64,000 nt of DNA from an uncultured Clostridia bacterium (GTDB lineage Bacteria; Bacillota; Clostridia; TANB77; CAG-508): contig CAKPJC010000003.1 of assembly GCA_934162535.1 (NCBI GenBank), positions 1-64,000 of the forward strand. The letters are read 5' to 3'. The notes below the pieces were generated by a model. It worked only from the letters and a program-made list of their open reading frames with translations. It was not told where the DNA came from and ran no database searches. Shown here piece by piece: positions 33,688 to 42,283 of the stretch; the first letter of the stretch is position 1; every line of letters begins with the position of its first letter. The position numbers were made by a program, and so were the translations under genes.

Positions 33688-33715
33688 TTACCATTAGATA
33701 CACTCCTAATGGTAA
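33688..33715 (-). terminator. Terminator 3' of the UDP-sugar pyrophosphorylase gene
   Basis: Ten-bp arms TTACCATTAG / CTAATGGTAA, 8-nt loop and TTTTT on the minus strand. A degenerate copy of the same sequence (CTATTGGTAA, GGAGTGT) lies at 33723-33750. Confidence 0.8.
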
Positions 33716-33752
33716 TTTAGTTTTACCCTCAGGAGTGTCCTATTGGTAAATC

Positions 33753-34994
33753 TTATAATTTATAAAATTTTCTATATAATTCTCTTGCTGTTTCAGGACT
33801 ATCTGTTCCTTGTGCATTTTTTACGGGAGCAAATTCTTCTTCTCTTTTTACTCTTAGAATAGCCATATCATCTAGTTCACCAAACGCATCAAATAAAAAT
33901 GCTTCAAATTTGTATGCATTAGGTCCGTCTGGAATTACTTTATTTCCATCATGGTCTATATATGTTGCTTTTTTGAATGCTATATGGTATGGAAGTGGTT
34001 TCTTGCCCATTCTTTCTACTGCATCAATATTAAATAGATTACATAGCATATGTGATTCTCCATATACTAATTCTCCGTTTTCATCAACTTCCTCAGCCAT
34101 TTCTTCTGGAATTTCTGTATATTCAACTACTGATGGTTTTCCGTTTTTTTTGCAGAAAACGCCAACTTTTTCTTGAGGACTTACCTTTACAACTGATTTT
34201 CCTGCTGCTGTAACGTTCTTTTCAATTGCAAGTCCCATAAGTATTGGGTCTACCATTTTTGCTAGGCAGTTATCAACTCCACCTACAAATATCCATTCAA
34301 CTCCAAGTTCACGCATTTTTTTTATCATTCCACTTTTCACTAATGCTTCGTATATTCCTCCATGACCATCTGCCGCTTCTTTTATAAGTCCATCTTCACC
34401 TATTAATATTTTTCCTTCTGTGTCTATCATTGGTAATTCCCCTTGTATAAAGAAAAATAAGTTCTTGTCTTTTTCATATCCGAAGTTTCTGTGTTTTGCA
34501 AAGAATTCAACTGTTTCTTTGTTGTTTTCTCTACTTGTCATTATAAACCATGGTACTGTAACTCCATATTTTTTTCCCTCTGTTTTTAGTGAATCACAAA
34601 GGAGTTCAAATAAGGACTTATGAGATTCAAGTCCAATATCAAATGTACCTTTTGGACCTTTATGTCCAAGTCTTGTTCCTTGTCCTCCTGCCATTGTTAC
34701 TACTGCTAATTTTCCATTTCTTATAGCTTTTTCTCCTGTTTCTTGAAACTCTTTGTATTCCCCTTTTATCTTGCTTTTATCCCAATATTCTATTGGTGTT
34801 ATTTCTGATTCTGATATTTCTGCTTTTTCTTTTGTCTTGTTGTATAAACTATTTATTAGTTCAAAATCAGTATGCTCGATTTGCTCTAACAATTGTTTTT
34901 GCTTTGTTTCTGGTAATTTGTCATATCCATTTAGTAAATGTTCTTGGGAATATTTTTTAAGAGTTTTTCTAATTAATTGCATGTTTTCTTCCAT
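33753..34994 (-). CDS. UDP-sugar pyrophosphorylase (UAP1/UDPGP family)
   Basis: The start ATG at 34994 (MEENMQLIRKTLKKY) is 6 nt after GAAAGGAAG; an upstream in-frame extension has no ribosome site. The 413-residue product has the nucleotidyl-binding signature VTMAGGQGTRLGHKGPKG (about residues 97-114). WFIMTSRENN, FFIQGELPMID, DGHGGIYEAL and VGGVDNCLAKMVDP, typical of eukaryote-like UAP/UDPGP, follow. It makes UDP-GlcNAc or UDP-glucose from the sugar-1-phosphate and UTP. It neighbours pgcA, favouring UDP-glucose, but family alignment favours UDP-HexNAc; unresolved. Confidence 0.9.
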   Translation of the reverse strand: MEENMQLIRKTLKKYSQEHLLNGYDKLPETKQKQLLEQIEHTDFELINSLYNKTKEKAEISESEITPIEYWDKSKIKGEYKEFQETGEKAIRNGKLAVVTMAGGQGTRLGHKGPKGTFDIGLESHKSLFELLCDSLKTEGKKYGVTVPWFIMTSRENNKETVEFFAKHRNFGYEKDKNLFFFIQGELPMIDTEGKILIGEDGLIKEAADGHGGIYEALVKSGMIKKMRELGVEWIFVGGVDNCLAKMVDPILMGLAIEKNVTAAGKSVVKVSPQEKVGVFCKKNGKPSVVEYTEIPEEMAEEVDENGELVYGESHMLCNLFNIDAVERMGKKPLPYHIAFKKATYIDHDGNKVIPDGPNAYKFEAFLFDAFGELDDMAILRVKREEEFAPVKNAQGTDSPETARELYRKFYKL

Positions 34995-35079
34995 ATGCAT
35001 CTTCCTTTCTTGTCCCGTAACAATATATATATACCATTTTTCGTTTTTTTTCAATAGTTTATACAAAATTTGTTGAAAC

Positions 35080-35520
35080 TTATGTTATACTGCTAAATCC
35101 TATTGTATTTAAACTTTTATCATGCTCATCTATAATATTGTTTATCTTTCCTTTTATTTCTTCAAAATCATAGCAATTAATTATATTAATATTTTCTTGA
35201 CCTAAATTTTCAATTTCATCGTTTTTTTGATTTATAAATTTTTCTGTTCCTATTATGATTACATTTGATTTATTTTCAACATTAATATTATCAGATTTGT
35301 TCCAATTCAAATCTAATATTTTTTTCTTATCTTCTTCATTAAGTGTTACTCTCGAAATTAATATTCCAAGAGTTTCTCTTAAATCTTTTTCTGTTGAAAT
35401 TATTACTTTTTCTCCATCTTTTATCTTTTGGTTTATATATGGTACTAGTATCATTTCCAGATGAAAATCACTTACATAAAAGCTACATGCTTTTTCAGCT
35501 TTTTGATTTTTAACGATCAT
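35080..35520 (-). CDS. 146-residue protein of unknown function, MEDS-like
   Basis: Start taken at MIVKNQKAEKACSFY (35520), 9 nt after AAAGGG. The N-terminal part, ACSFYVSDFHLEMILVPYINQKIKDGEKVIIST, resembles the MEDS sensory domain (HCFFY...L..YL..GL.NGE.). ILDLNWNKSDN and a Lys/Glu/Asn-rich second half with NVIIIGTEKF follow. The family call is tentative. It is divergent from spoIIR. Confidence 0.65.
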   Translation of the reverse strand: MIVKNQKAEKACSFYVSDFHLEMILVPYINQKIKDGEKVIISTEKDLRETLGILISRVTLNEEDKKKILDLNWNKSDNINVENKSNVIIIGTEKFINQKNDEIENLGQENINIINCYDFEEIKGKINNIIDEHDKSLNTIGFSSIT

Positions 35521-35611
35521 CTCGTTCATCCCTTTCAATTGTCTTTTGGTAAATCCTACCATTAATTCCAGTTTTTGTCAAGTGTTTTATTGGTTTTTTT
35601 GTTATATTTTT

Positions 35612-35618
35612 TTCGACA
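35612..35618. promoter_or_regulatory. Spo0A-box-like site upstream of spoIIR
   Basis: TTCGACA is the complement of TGTCGAA, the 0A-box core, about 85 bp ahead of the spoIIR start. SpoIIR is normally transcribed by SigF; no convincing SigF hexamers were found nearby. Confidence 0.35.
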
Positions 35619-35702
35619 ATGTATATTTTATTTTTTTTGGTTAATAATTATCGTAAAGATATATTTTTACAAAAATGTTTTATTTTATGCGAGGTGATTT
35701 TT

Positions 35703-36347
35703 ATGAAAAAATTTAACTTAAAATCTTTATCGTTATTAGTCTTTTTATTTATTGCATATTTGTTTATTTGTGCACATTCCTATGTTGTCGCTGTTTCTGG
35801 AGAACTGTCTAACTCTGTTTTTAGATTACACATTCTTGCAAATAGTGATTCTGATGAAGATCAATCTCTAAAGTTGAAAGTACGAGATTCTTTACTTTCT
35901 TATATGAACGATATTTGTGCAAACTGTTCTACCAAAAGAGAAGCAATTGAAGTTGCAAGTAATCATATTGATGAATTTAAAAATATAGCAAAAAAAACGA
36001 TTTCTGATAACGGATATGATTATGATGTGAATATTAAAATAGGTAACTTCTATTTTCCAACAAAATATTACGGAAATATTTCCTTGCCATCAAGTTATTA
36101 TGATGCATTACGTGTTGAAATAGGAAATGCTGAAGGACAAAATTGGTGGTGTGTAATGTTTCCTTCTTTATGTTTTATTGATGTAAGCTCTGGTATTGTA
36201 GATGACGACGCTAAAGAAAATCTAAAAGAAAATATGTCAGAAGAATCTTATAATATAGTTTCAGAAAATGAGGATTTAAGCTTTGATATAAAATTCAAGA
36301 TAATAGAATTATTTGCTCAAAGAGATTTTTTTACAGCAAAAAACTAG
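35703..36347 (+). CDS. spoIIR: Stage II sporulation protein R
   Basis: The 214-residue product starts at the ATG at 35703 after GAGGTG. It has an N-terminal membrane/signal segment (LSLLVFLFIAYLFICAH) and the diagnostic SpoIIR motif NSVFRLHILANSDSDEDQSLKLKVRDSLLSYM, then YYDALRVEIGNAEGQNWWCVMFPSLCFID. In the forespore it is secreted to trigger SpoIIGA processing of pro-SigE in the mother cell. It is followed by murA. Confidence 0.93.
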   Translation: MKKFNLKSLSLLVFLFIAYLFICAHSYVVAVSGELSNSVFRLHILANSDSDEDQSLKLKVRDSLLSYMNDICANCSTKREAIEVASNHIDEFKNIAKKTISDNGYDYDVNIKIGNFYFPTKYYGNISLPSSYYDALRVEIGNAEGQNWWCVMFPSLCFIDVSSGIVDDDAKENLKENMSEESYNIVSENEDLSFDIKFKIIELFAQRDFFTAKN

Positions 36348-36425
36348 AATATCCTTAAAAAATATTGTAATCTTTCACATTTTATGGTATATTTCTTAGG
36401 AAGATTAAATTAAGGAGGAATACTT

Positions 36426-37685
36426 TTGGAAAAACTAGTAATCACTGGAGGAACACCTTTAAAAGGAAATGTAACAATTAGTGGAGCAAAAAATGCAGCT
36501 GTTGCAATTATACCAGCTACACTTTTAATAGATGGAGTTTGCACTATAGAAAATTTACCTAATATTAGTGATGTTAAAACGTCTTGTACAATCTTGGAGG
36601 GATTAGGTGCAAAAATAGAATGGATTGGTTCTAATGCAATTACAGTAGATACCAGAAATATTAATAATACAGTAGCTTCTGAAGAATTAACAAGGAAGTT
36701 CAGAGCTTCTTATTATGTAATCGGCAGTATGCTTGGTAGAAAAAAACAAATTACTGTTGGAATGCCTGGTGGCTGTAAATTGGGTGCTAGACCTATAGAT
36801 CAACATATAAAAGGATTTGAAGCTCTTGGAGCTGAAGTTGAAGTTGGACAAGGAAAAATAACTGCAAAAGCAAAAAAATTAGTTGGAACTTCTATCTATA
36901 TGGATGTAGTCTCTGTTGGAGCAACAATTAATGTAATGCTTTCTGCCGTTTTAGCAGAAGGAACAACAATTATTGACAATGCTGCAAAAGAACCACATAT
37001 TGTTGATGTTGCAAATTTTCTTAATACCATGGGGGCTGATATTCGTGGTGCTGGAACAGATGTCATAAAAATAAATGGAGTATCAAAATTAAAAGGTAAT
37101 AATACATATTCAGTAGTTCCAGATCAAATTGAAGCAGGAACATTTATGCTTTCAGCAGTAGCATCAAAAGGTGACATTTTAATAAAAAATTGTATAACAA
37201 AACATTTAGAATCTGTTACTGCAAAGGTTATAGAAATTGGTGGTCAAGTTGAAGATTTTGGAGATAGCATTAGAGTATCTTGTTCAAAAAGACCTTCAAA
37301 AGCTACAATAAAAACATTACCTTACCCAGGTTTCCCAACTGATTTACAGCCTCAAATGGGAGTTGTACTTTCTATTGCAAATGGTACAAGCAGAATTATT
37401 GAAAGTATCTGGGAATCAAGATTCCAATATACTGATGAATTAAATAAAATGGGAGCAAACATCACTGCTCAAGGTAAATCTGCATTTTTCGAAGGTGTTG
37501 ACAAATTATATGGTTCTCCAGTATATTCAACAGACTTACGTGCAGGTGCCGCATTAATTATAGCTGGTATTATAGCAGAAGGCACAACAGAAATATATAA
37601 TTTAGAGCATATAGACAGAGGCTATGAAAATATTGAAGAGAAGTTCAGAAGTCTAGGTGCAAAAATCGAAAGAATTAATGAATAA
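36426..37685 (+). CDS. murA: UDP-N-acetylglucosamine 1-carboxyvinyltransferase
   Basis: A TTG start at 36426 follows AAGGAGGAA. The 419-residue enzyme catalyses the first committed step of peptidoglycan synthesis. Motifs are SGAKNAAVAIIPATLL, the flexible loop MPGGCKLGARPIDQHIKGFEALGAEV with the catalytic Cys (so fosfomycin-sensitive in principle), PYPGFPTDLQPQM and DLRAGAALIIAG. A second murA copy is common in Firmicutes; this one follows spoIIR, like the murAB/murA2 context in some Clostridia. Confidence 0.96.
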   Translation: MEKLVITGGTPLKGNVTISGAKNAAVAIIPATLLIDGVCTIENLPNISDVKTSCTILEGLGAKIEWIGSNAITVDTRNINNTVASEELTRKFRASYYVIGSMLGRKKQITVGMPGGCKLGARPIDQHIKGFEALGAEVEVGQGKITAKAKKLVGTSIYMDVVSVGATINVMLSAVLAEGTTIIDNAAKEPHIVDVANFLNTMGADIRGAGTDVIKINGVSKLKGNNTYSVVPDQIEAGTFMLSAVASKGDILIKNCITKHLESVTAKVIEIGGQVEDFGDSIRVSCSKRPSKATIKTLPYPGFPTDLQPQMGVVLSIANGTSRIIESIWESRFQYTDELNKMGANITAQGKSAFFEGVDKLYGSPVYSTDLRAGAALIIAGIIAEGTTEIYNLEHIDRGYENIEEKFRSLGAKIERINE

Positions 37686-37707
37686 ACATTAGAAAGAAGA
37701 ATATAAT

Positions 37708-38496
37708 ATGTTAAATTTTTGTAGCTTATATAGTGGCAGTAGTGGAAATTGTTTGTTCGTTGAAAGCAAAAATGCTAAACTTTTAGTTGATACAGGAATG
37801 AGTTGCAAGAAAATTGAAGAGGCTCTTACTTCTATTGAGGTAGATCCTTTTTCAATTAATGCAATTCTCATTACTCATGAACATTCAGATCATGTTAAGG
37901 GATTATCTACAATCTCAAAAAAATATAATATACCTGTATTTTCCACAAGAGAAACATTTGAAGCAATGCCAACACAAACAAATAAAATTGCACAACAAAA
38001 TATTAATTATTTTAAACCTGCCGAAAAGTTTTCAATAAATGATTTAGATATTTTACCTTTTAGTATACCTCATGATGCAGCAAATCCTTGTGGATTTAAT
38101 ATTAATAGCATTGATAAACAAATAAGTATAGCAACAGATATTGGTCATATGACAAATTCAATATTAGGTTATCTTGAGGGAAGTGAATTTATACTTTTAG
38201 AGTCAAATTATGATACTGAAGTACTTAAGTGTTGTTCTTATCCATTCAAGCTTAAGTCAAGAATAGCAAGTAGTACAGGACACTTATCTAATACAATGGC
38301 AGGAAAAACTATTTCTTATTTATCTAAGAATAGTAATTTACATACAGCAATGCTTGGTCATCTTAGCAAAGAAAGTAATTTCCCAGAACTAGCTTATCAA
38401 ACGGTCCTTGATGAAATTATTGGTAACTCGTTAGAAAATAATATTAATCTTTCTGTAGCTAGCAGAGATTATCCAAGTAAATTAATTAAATTATAA
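37708..38496 (+). CDS. walJ: WalJ/YycJ-type metallo-beta-lactamase-fold hydrolase
   Basis: The 262-residue product contains the metal motif TGMSCKKIEEAL... ILITHEHSDHVKGL (HxHxDH). IPHDAANPCGFN, ATDIGHMTN and ESNYDTEVLK follow, as in the YycJ/WalJ group. These coordinate cell division with replication or cleave nucleic acid, by family knowledge. Here it follows murA by 22 bp. The walRK operon itself is not in the window. Confidence 0.88.
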   Translation: MLNFCSLYSGSSGNCLFVESKNAKLLVDTGMSCKKIEEALTSIEVDPFSINAILITHEHSDHVKGLSTISKKYNIPVFSTRETFEAMPTQTNKIAQQNINYFKPAEKFSINDLDILPFSIPHDAANPCGFNINSIDKQISIATDIGHMTNSILGYLEGSEFILLESNYDTEVLKCCSYPFKLKSRIASSTGHLSNTMAGKTISYLSKNSNLHTAMLGHLSKESNFPELAYQTVLDEIIGNSLENNINLSVASRDYPSKLIKL

Positions 38497-38507
38497 TATA
38501 TATGGTT

Positions 38508-38663
38508 TTGTAAAGGGAATAATTTATAAGAACAAATAAAGCATAAATGAAATATAGTAATTTTGATTAGGAATATAGGGGGCCTAAATATTTTTATTTT
38601 AATATTCAATTATTTGATTTTATTTTTGTTCAGTTTATGGGGAATTTATTATTCCCTTTACAA
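38508..38663. repeat. 156-bp segment bounded by 16-bp inverted repeats
   Basis: TTGTAAAGGGAATAAT at 38508-38523 and its exact complement at 38648-38663. The interior is AT-rich, with a smaller TTAGG/CCTAA imperfect hairpin near 38570. It fills most of the 276-bp gap between walJ and spmB. It may be a miniature inverted-repeat element or a convergent terminator structure. Confidence 0.55.
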
Positions 38664-38772
38664 GATTAAAAACTTTTTTGATTTTAAATTCTTTGAATTA
38701 TTTAACATCTGTTTATATGTTACACTATTTTTTTCCATTTGTCAACAAAAACTTTTCGACAAAAACCGACAT

Positions 38773-39303
38773 TCAGTCAAAAATACAACTACATACTATG
38801 GTTGAAATTATTATTCCCGTTACATCTCCTATTAGTGCAGCTCCTAAAATTCCTCTCGTGTTTTTTATTTTTACACTGCTCGTATAAACTGCAATTGTAT
38901 ATAATGTTGTTTCTGTAGAACCCATTATAACCGATGCCAACATTCCAATAAATGAATCAACTCCATTTGTTTTTATAATATCTGTTGCAACTGCCATTGA
39001 TGCACTCCCAGATATTGGTCTAAGCATAGCCAATGGTAATATTTCCCCTGGAATATGCAACATTTCTGTAGCTGGAGATATTATTTTTATGATAAAATCA
39101 AGTACCCCTGAATTTCTTAACATTCCAATTGCAACAAATAATCCAATTAATGTTGGAAATATTTTTAATGTTATTTGTAATCCATCAACAGCACCCTTCA
39201 GAAAAATATCAAAAATAGGTATTTTTTCTCTAAATGCATTTGCAATTATTAAAAATATAACTGTTGGCATTGCAATTATTGATATGTAATTTATAATTTT
39301 CAT
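38773..39303 (-). CDS. spmB: Spore maturation protein B
   Basis: The 176-residue membrane protein has a nucleoside-gate-type sequence: ITLKIFPTLIGLFVAIGMLRNSG, LAMLRPISGSASMAVATDIIKTNGVDSFIGMLASVIMGSTETTLYTIAVY. SpmA and SpmB affect core dehydration and heat resistance of spores. The start has AAAGGAG. It follows spmA with a 24-bp gap. Confidence 0.92.
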   Translation of the reverse strand: MKIINYISIIAMPTVIFLIIANAFREKIPIFDIFLKGAVDGLQITLKIFPTLIGLFVAIGMLRNSGVLDFIIKIISPATEMLHIPGEILPLAMLRPISGSASMAVATDIIKTNGVDSFIGMLASVIMGSTETTLYTIAVYTSSVKIKNTRGILGAALIGDVTGIIISTIVCSCIFD

Positions 39304-39327
39304 AAATAATTTATTATCTCCTTTTTA

Positions 39328-39906
39328 CTATTTATTTACTCTTATTAATAATTTTGTTGCTATAATTCCCACAATTGCTACACAAATTGTGGATATCCAT
39401 ACAGGAAATATTATAATATTAGGATTAGTTGATCCTAATGAGCTTCTTATTGCTAAGACAGTTGTTGGTATAATTTGTAAAGATGCTGTGTTCAATACTA
39501 TTAGCATCATCATATTGTCACTTAATTTTTCTTTACATTTCTCCTCTTTTTGTAAATCATCCATCGCCTTTAGCCCTAATGGTGTAGCTGCGTTTCCAAG
39601 ACCCAATATATTGGCCACCATATTCATTACTATACTTTTACTGGAACTATTTTCCTTTTTTAATGTTGGAAATAATATTTTCATTATTGGTTGTAATAAT
39701 TTTGATAAAAACTCCAAGGTAGTTGTTTTTGATGCTATTTCCATAATTCCTGTCCAAAAACATGTTATTCCCACTAATGTAAGTGAAAAACTTACTACAC
39801 TTTCTATTGATTCAAATAACCCATTATTAATATTTTCTACATCCCCCGATAAAATTGCATATATAATTGATATTAAAATGAATATTGGCCATAATATATT
39901 TAACAT
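39328..39906 (-). CDS. spmA: Spore maturation protein A
   Basis: The 192-residue membrane protein starts MLNILWPIFILISIIYAIL. The typical ESVVSFSLTLVGITCFWTGIMEIASK and NMVANILGLGNAATPLGLKAMDDLQ follow. The AGGAGGAAAAG ribosome site supports the start. First gene of the spmA-spmB unit. Confidence 0.93.
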   Translation of the reverse strand: MLNILWPIFILISIIYAILSGDVENINNGLFESIESVVSFSLTLVGITCFWTGIMEIASKTTTLEFLSKLLQPIMKILFPTLKKENSSSKSIVMNMVANILGLGNAATPLGLKAMDDLQKEEKCKEKLSDNMMMLIVLNTASLQIIPTTVLAIRSSLGSTNPNIIIFPVWISTICVAIVGIIATKLLIRVNK

Positions 39907-39983
39907 CTTTTCCTCCTATATATTTTATTTATATTACTCAAAAAAGCATATATACATTTTTTTAAGAAATTTACAAAGTTTAG

Positions 39984-40012
39984 TTGACCATTTACATTTT
40001 TTGTGTTATGAT
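39984..40012 (+). promoter_or_regulatory. SigA promoter of the abrB-like gene
   Basis: TTGACC (39984-39989), 17-nt spacer and TATGAT (40007-40012), 38 bp ahead of the start codon. Confidence 0.75.
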
Positions 40013-40050
40013 ATAGTTGAATTGATAATAATATTTAAGGAGGACAAGGT

Positions 40051-40308
40051 ATGAAATCAACAGGAATTGTTAGAAAAGTAGATGAACTAGGAAGAGTTGT
40101 TATTCCAATAGAAATCAGAAATAAATTTGACATTGCTGAAAAAGATCCAATTGAAATTTATGTTGATGGGTCATCTATTGTATTAAAAAAATATGAACCA
40201 AACTGTGTATTTTGTGGAAACTCAAAGAATTTAACAACATATAAAGATAAATTAATATGTTCAAAATGTGCTCAAAAAATTGCAGATTTGAATAATGAAG
40301 AAGAATAA
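40051..40308 (+). CDS. AbrB/SpoVT-family regulator with C-terminal Cys pairs
   Basis: The 85-residue product opens MKSTGIVRKVDELGRVVIPIEIRNKF, the swapped-hairpin AbrB DNA-binding domain, ending IVLKKYEP. A second module, CVFCGNSKNL...LICSKCAQKI, has two CxxC pairs and probably binds zinc. AbrB-type proteins of this length repress transition-state and sporulation genes. Strong AAGGAGG upstream. It lies between spmA and rsmI. Confidence 0.92.
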   Translation: MKSTGIVRKVDELGRVVIPIEIRNKFDIAEKDPIEIYVDGSSIVLKKYEPNCVFCGNSKNLTTYKDKLICSKCAQKIADLNNEEE

Positions 40309-40314
40309 TATAAT

Positions 40315-40347
40315 TAAAGAGAGGCTAATTACATAGCTTCTCTTTTA
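40315..40347. terminator. Bidirectional terminator between abrB-like and rsmI
   Basis: TAAAGAGAGGCTA / TAGCTTCTCTTTTA arms around a 6-nt loop; it overlaps the rsmI stop codon. Confidence 0.75.
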
Positions 40348-41166
40348 GTTTACAAATTTCATATATATTTCATTTTTATTTACATTTCTATCTTTAGCAA
40401 TTTTCTTTATTATTTCTTTTTTATCAAAACCCTGATTCTTATAATATTCATAATGTTCATCTAAAGTTAATTCATTTAATTTATTTTCATTGTTTTGTTC
40501 TTCATTTGCTTCTATAATTAGAATCATTTCTCCTTTTATATTGTCTATTTCTTTTAATAGTTCTTCAATGTCTTTTCTTATAAATTCTTCATGAATTTTT
40601 GTAATTTCTCTTGCTAATACAATTTTTCTGTTTTTTAGAATATTTTTTAAATCCTCTAATGTTGCTTTCATTTTATGTGGTGCTTCATATAAAATAATTG
40701 TTTTATTAGAATCTTCTATTTCTTTTAATTTTATTTTTCTTAATTTTTTATTTAATGGTAAAAATCCTAAAAATGAAAATTCCTTTGTACTTATTCCTGA
40801 AGCAATTAATGCATTTATCATTGCACATGCTCCTGGTATAGGTATAACATTTACGCCTTTTTCTATTGCCTTTTTAATTACTTCTTCACCCGGATCACAA
40901 ATTCCTGGCGTTCCAGCATCTGATACCAATGCAATGTTTTCTCCATTTTGTAACTTTTCTATTAATATATCTGACTTTGTCTCTTCATTATGCCTATGAT
41001 AGCTAATTAGTGGTTTATTTATTTCAAAATGATTTAACAATTTTAATGTTTGTCTTGTATCCTCTGCTGAAATAAGATCTACTTCTTTTAGTATTCTTAA
41101 TGCTCTTAATGTAATATCTTCTAAATTACCAATTGGTGTTGCTACAATATACAATGTCCCTTTCAT
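40345..41166 (-). CDS. rsmI: 16S rRNA 2'-O-ribose C1402 methyltransferase
   Basis: Start at MKGTLYIVATPIGNLEDITLRALRIL (41166), 7 nt after AGAGGG. The 273-residue SPOUT-unrelated, tetrapyrrole-methylase-fold enzyme has LVSDAGTPGICDPGEEVI and GACAMINALIASGISTKEFSFLGFLP. The C-terminal ALAREITKIHEEF follows. It uses SAM to methylate the ribose of C1402 in the decoding centre. Confidence 0.94.
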   Translation of the reverse strand: MKGTLYIVATPIGNLEDITLRALRILKEVDLISAEDTRQTLKLLNHFEINKPLISYHRHNEETKSDILIEKLQNGENIALVSDAGTPGICDPGEEVIKKAIEKGVNVIPIPGACAMINALIASGISTKEFSFLGFLPLNKKLRKIKLKEIEDSNKTIILYEAPHKMKATLEDLKNILKNRKIVLAREITKIHEEFIRKDIEELLKEIDNIKGEMILIIEANEEQNNENKLNELTLDEHYEYYKNQGFDKKEIIKKIAKDRNVNKNEIYMKFVN

Positions 41167-41289
41167 TTTATCCCTCTTTTCTACCATTATATTGTAGCAT
41201 ATTATTTAAACAGTTCATAGTATTTTTTTAACTTTTATATATATTTTTGAATATTATAGTATATAAATATCATAAAAGAGGTGTGAAAT

Positions 41290-41535
41290 ATGTATAGAAC
41301 TTTTTATAATAGATTTCCTCCACCTTGTCCACCACCTCCCTCATTACATCCGAGTCCCCAAAAACTTCCTCCATCTAAATCTAACCCCCCATCTTCTCCT
41401 AAAAAAAAGAAAAAATTTGATTTTTGTTGTTTTAGAAAAGATGCCTGTAAATCACTAAATGATGTAGAACATTTTCTTTGTGATTTTAATTCTTTTATTA
41501 AATATGTAAAAATATATAAATTAATGAAAAAATAA
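41290..41535 (+). CDS. Proline-rich small protein with Cys-containing tail
   Basis: ATG follows AAGAGGTGTGAAAT. The 81 residues comprise RFPPPCPPPPSLHPSPQKLPP, a KKKKKFDFCC basic-cysteine hinge, and a C-terminal KSLNDVEHFLCDFNSFIKYV helix. No signal peptide. The good ribosome site, isolation between two minus genes and immediate terminator support it. No family recognised; a structural or spore-coat-like role cannot be excluded. Confidence 0.6.
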   Translation: MYRTFYNRFPPPCPPPPSLHPSPQKLPPSKSNPPSSPKKKKKFDFCCFRKDACKSLNDVEHFLCDFNSFIKYVKIYKLMKK

Positions 41536-41536
41536 A

Positions 41537-41560
41537 ATCCAGATTTTTTCTGGATTTTTA
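41537..41560. terminator. Bidirectional terminator after the proline-rich ORF
   Basis: AAATCCAG / CTGGATTT arms with T-rich loop, followed by TTTTATT; it also lies at the 3' end of the convergent GerMN gene. Confidence 0.8.
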
Positions 41561-42109
41561 TTGTGGATTTTTTTCTGTTATTTTTACATATGTATCAGCT
41601 ATTTTATCATTTACTTCTCCGTTTATTAAAAATTTGACAGATTCGACTTCTTTTAGATTTGTCAAGGTATTTACTATACTATTAATTATTTTCATTTTAT
41701 TTTCATCATTTTCATAATTTAAAAATTCATTTGATACATTTATTGTTGCACACCTATTTTCAACAGTAACATCATGTACAACTGTGCCATCTGGAATTAT
41801 TTTTTCTAGTGAACTACTTTGTGGTCCTTTTAATAATAATTGCATTATTTCTTTTGCCGAATTTTGTAATAATTTATTTGCCTCTATTACTTTTATTTCT
41901 GATTCCAATTTTCCTGTTTCTTTATTAGCAAAATAAAGTATTACTTTTGTTTGTCTTAATTGCTCTTCTGATATCTCTTCCTGAGGAATATATTCCTGGT
42001 AATTGCTTCCCTCTTTTTCTATACTAATGTTGTTGTATATTAGGGATACCAATATTATTAGTATTATTGTCGTCAATACTGCAATTATAATTTTTTTGCT
42101 TATTCTCAT
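41558..42109 (-). CDS. GerMN-domain membrane-anchored protein
   Basis: The 183-residue product has an N-terminal membrane segment (residues 8-25) and a GerMN domain: TKVILYFANKETGKLESEIKVIEANK, LLLKGPQSSSLEKIIPDGTVVHDVTVENRCATINVSNEFLN and LTNLKEVESVKFLINGE. The domain occurs in GerM and related spore or wall-associated proteins and is thought to bind peptidoglycan. AGGAGGAGAAAT upstream of ATG. Confidence 0.9.
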   Translation of the reverse strand: MRISKKIIIAVLTTIILIILVSLIYNNISIEKEGSNYQEYIPQEEISEEQLRQTKVILYFANKETGKLESEIKVIEANKLLQNSAKEIMQLLLKGPQSSSLEKIIPDGTVVHDVTVENRCATINVSNEFLNYENDENKMKIINSIVNTLTNLKEVESVKFLINGEVNDKIADTYVKITEKNPQ

Positions 42110-42177
42110 ATTTCTCCTCCTTGTCTATATTGAATTTTATTACTGTTTTTTCCATTTTAGAACATGTTTTAAAATAT

Positions 42178-42217
42178 AAAAAAATCAATTATGCTTTTTT
42201 TAATAATTGATTTTTTT
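42178..42217 (-). terminator. Terminator 3' of the ABC exporter operon
   Basis: AAAAAAATCAATTAT / ATAATTGATTTTTTT arms with a T-rich loop, 67 bp past the 42284 stop. Confidence 0.7.
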
Positions 42218-42283
42218 ATTTATATTATCTATTTTTTATTATTATTCTAATATTTTTTCATTTTAAATATTTTTTATGTAATT

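Noticed and set aside
38563..38805. 80-codon plus-strand ORF between walJ and spmB
   Set aside because: Starts with a non-ATG codon, lacks a ribosome site, crosses the inverted-repeat segment and runs into the convergent spmB gene.
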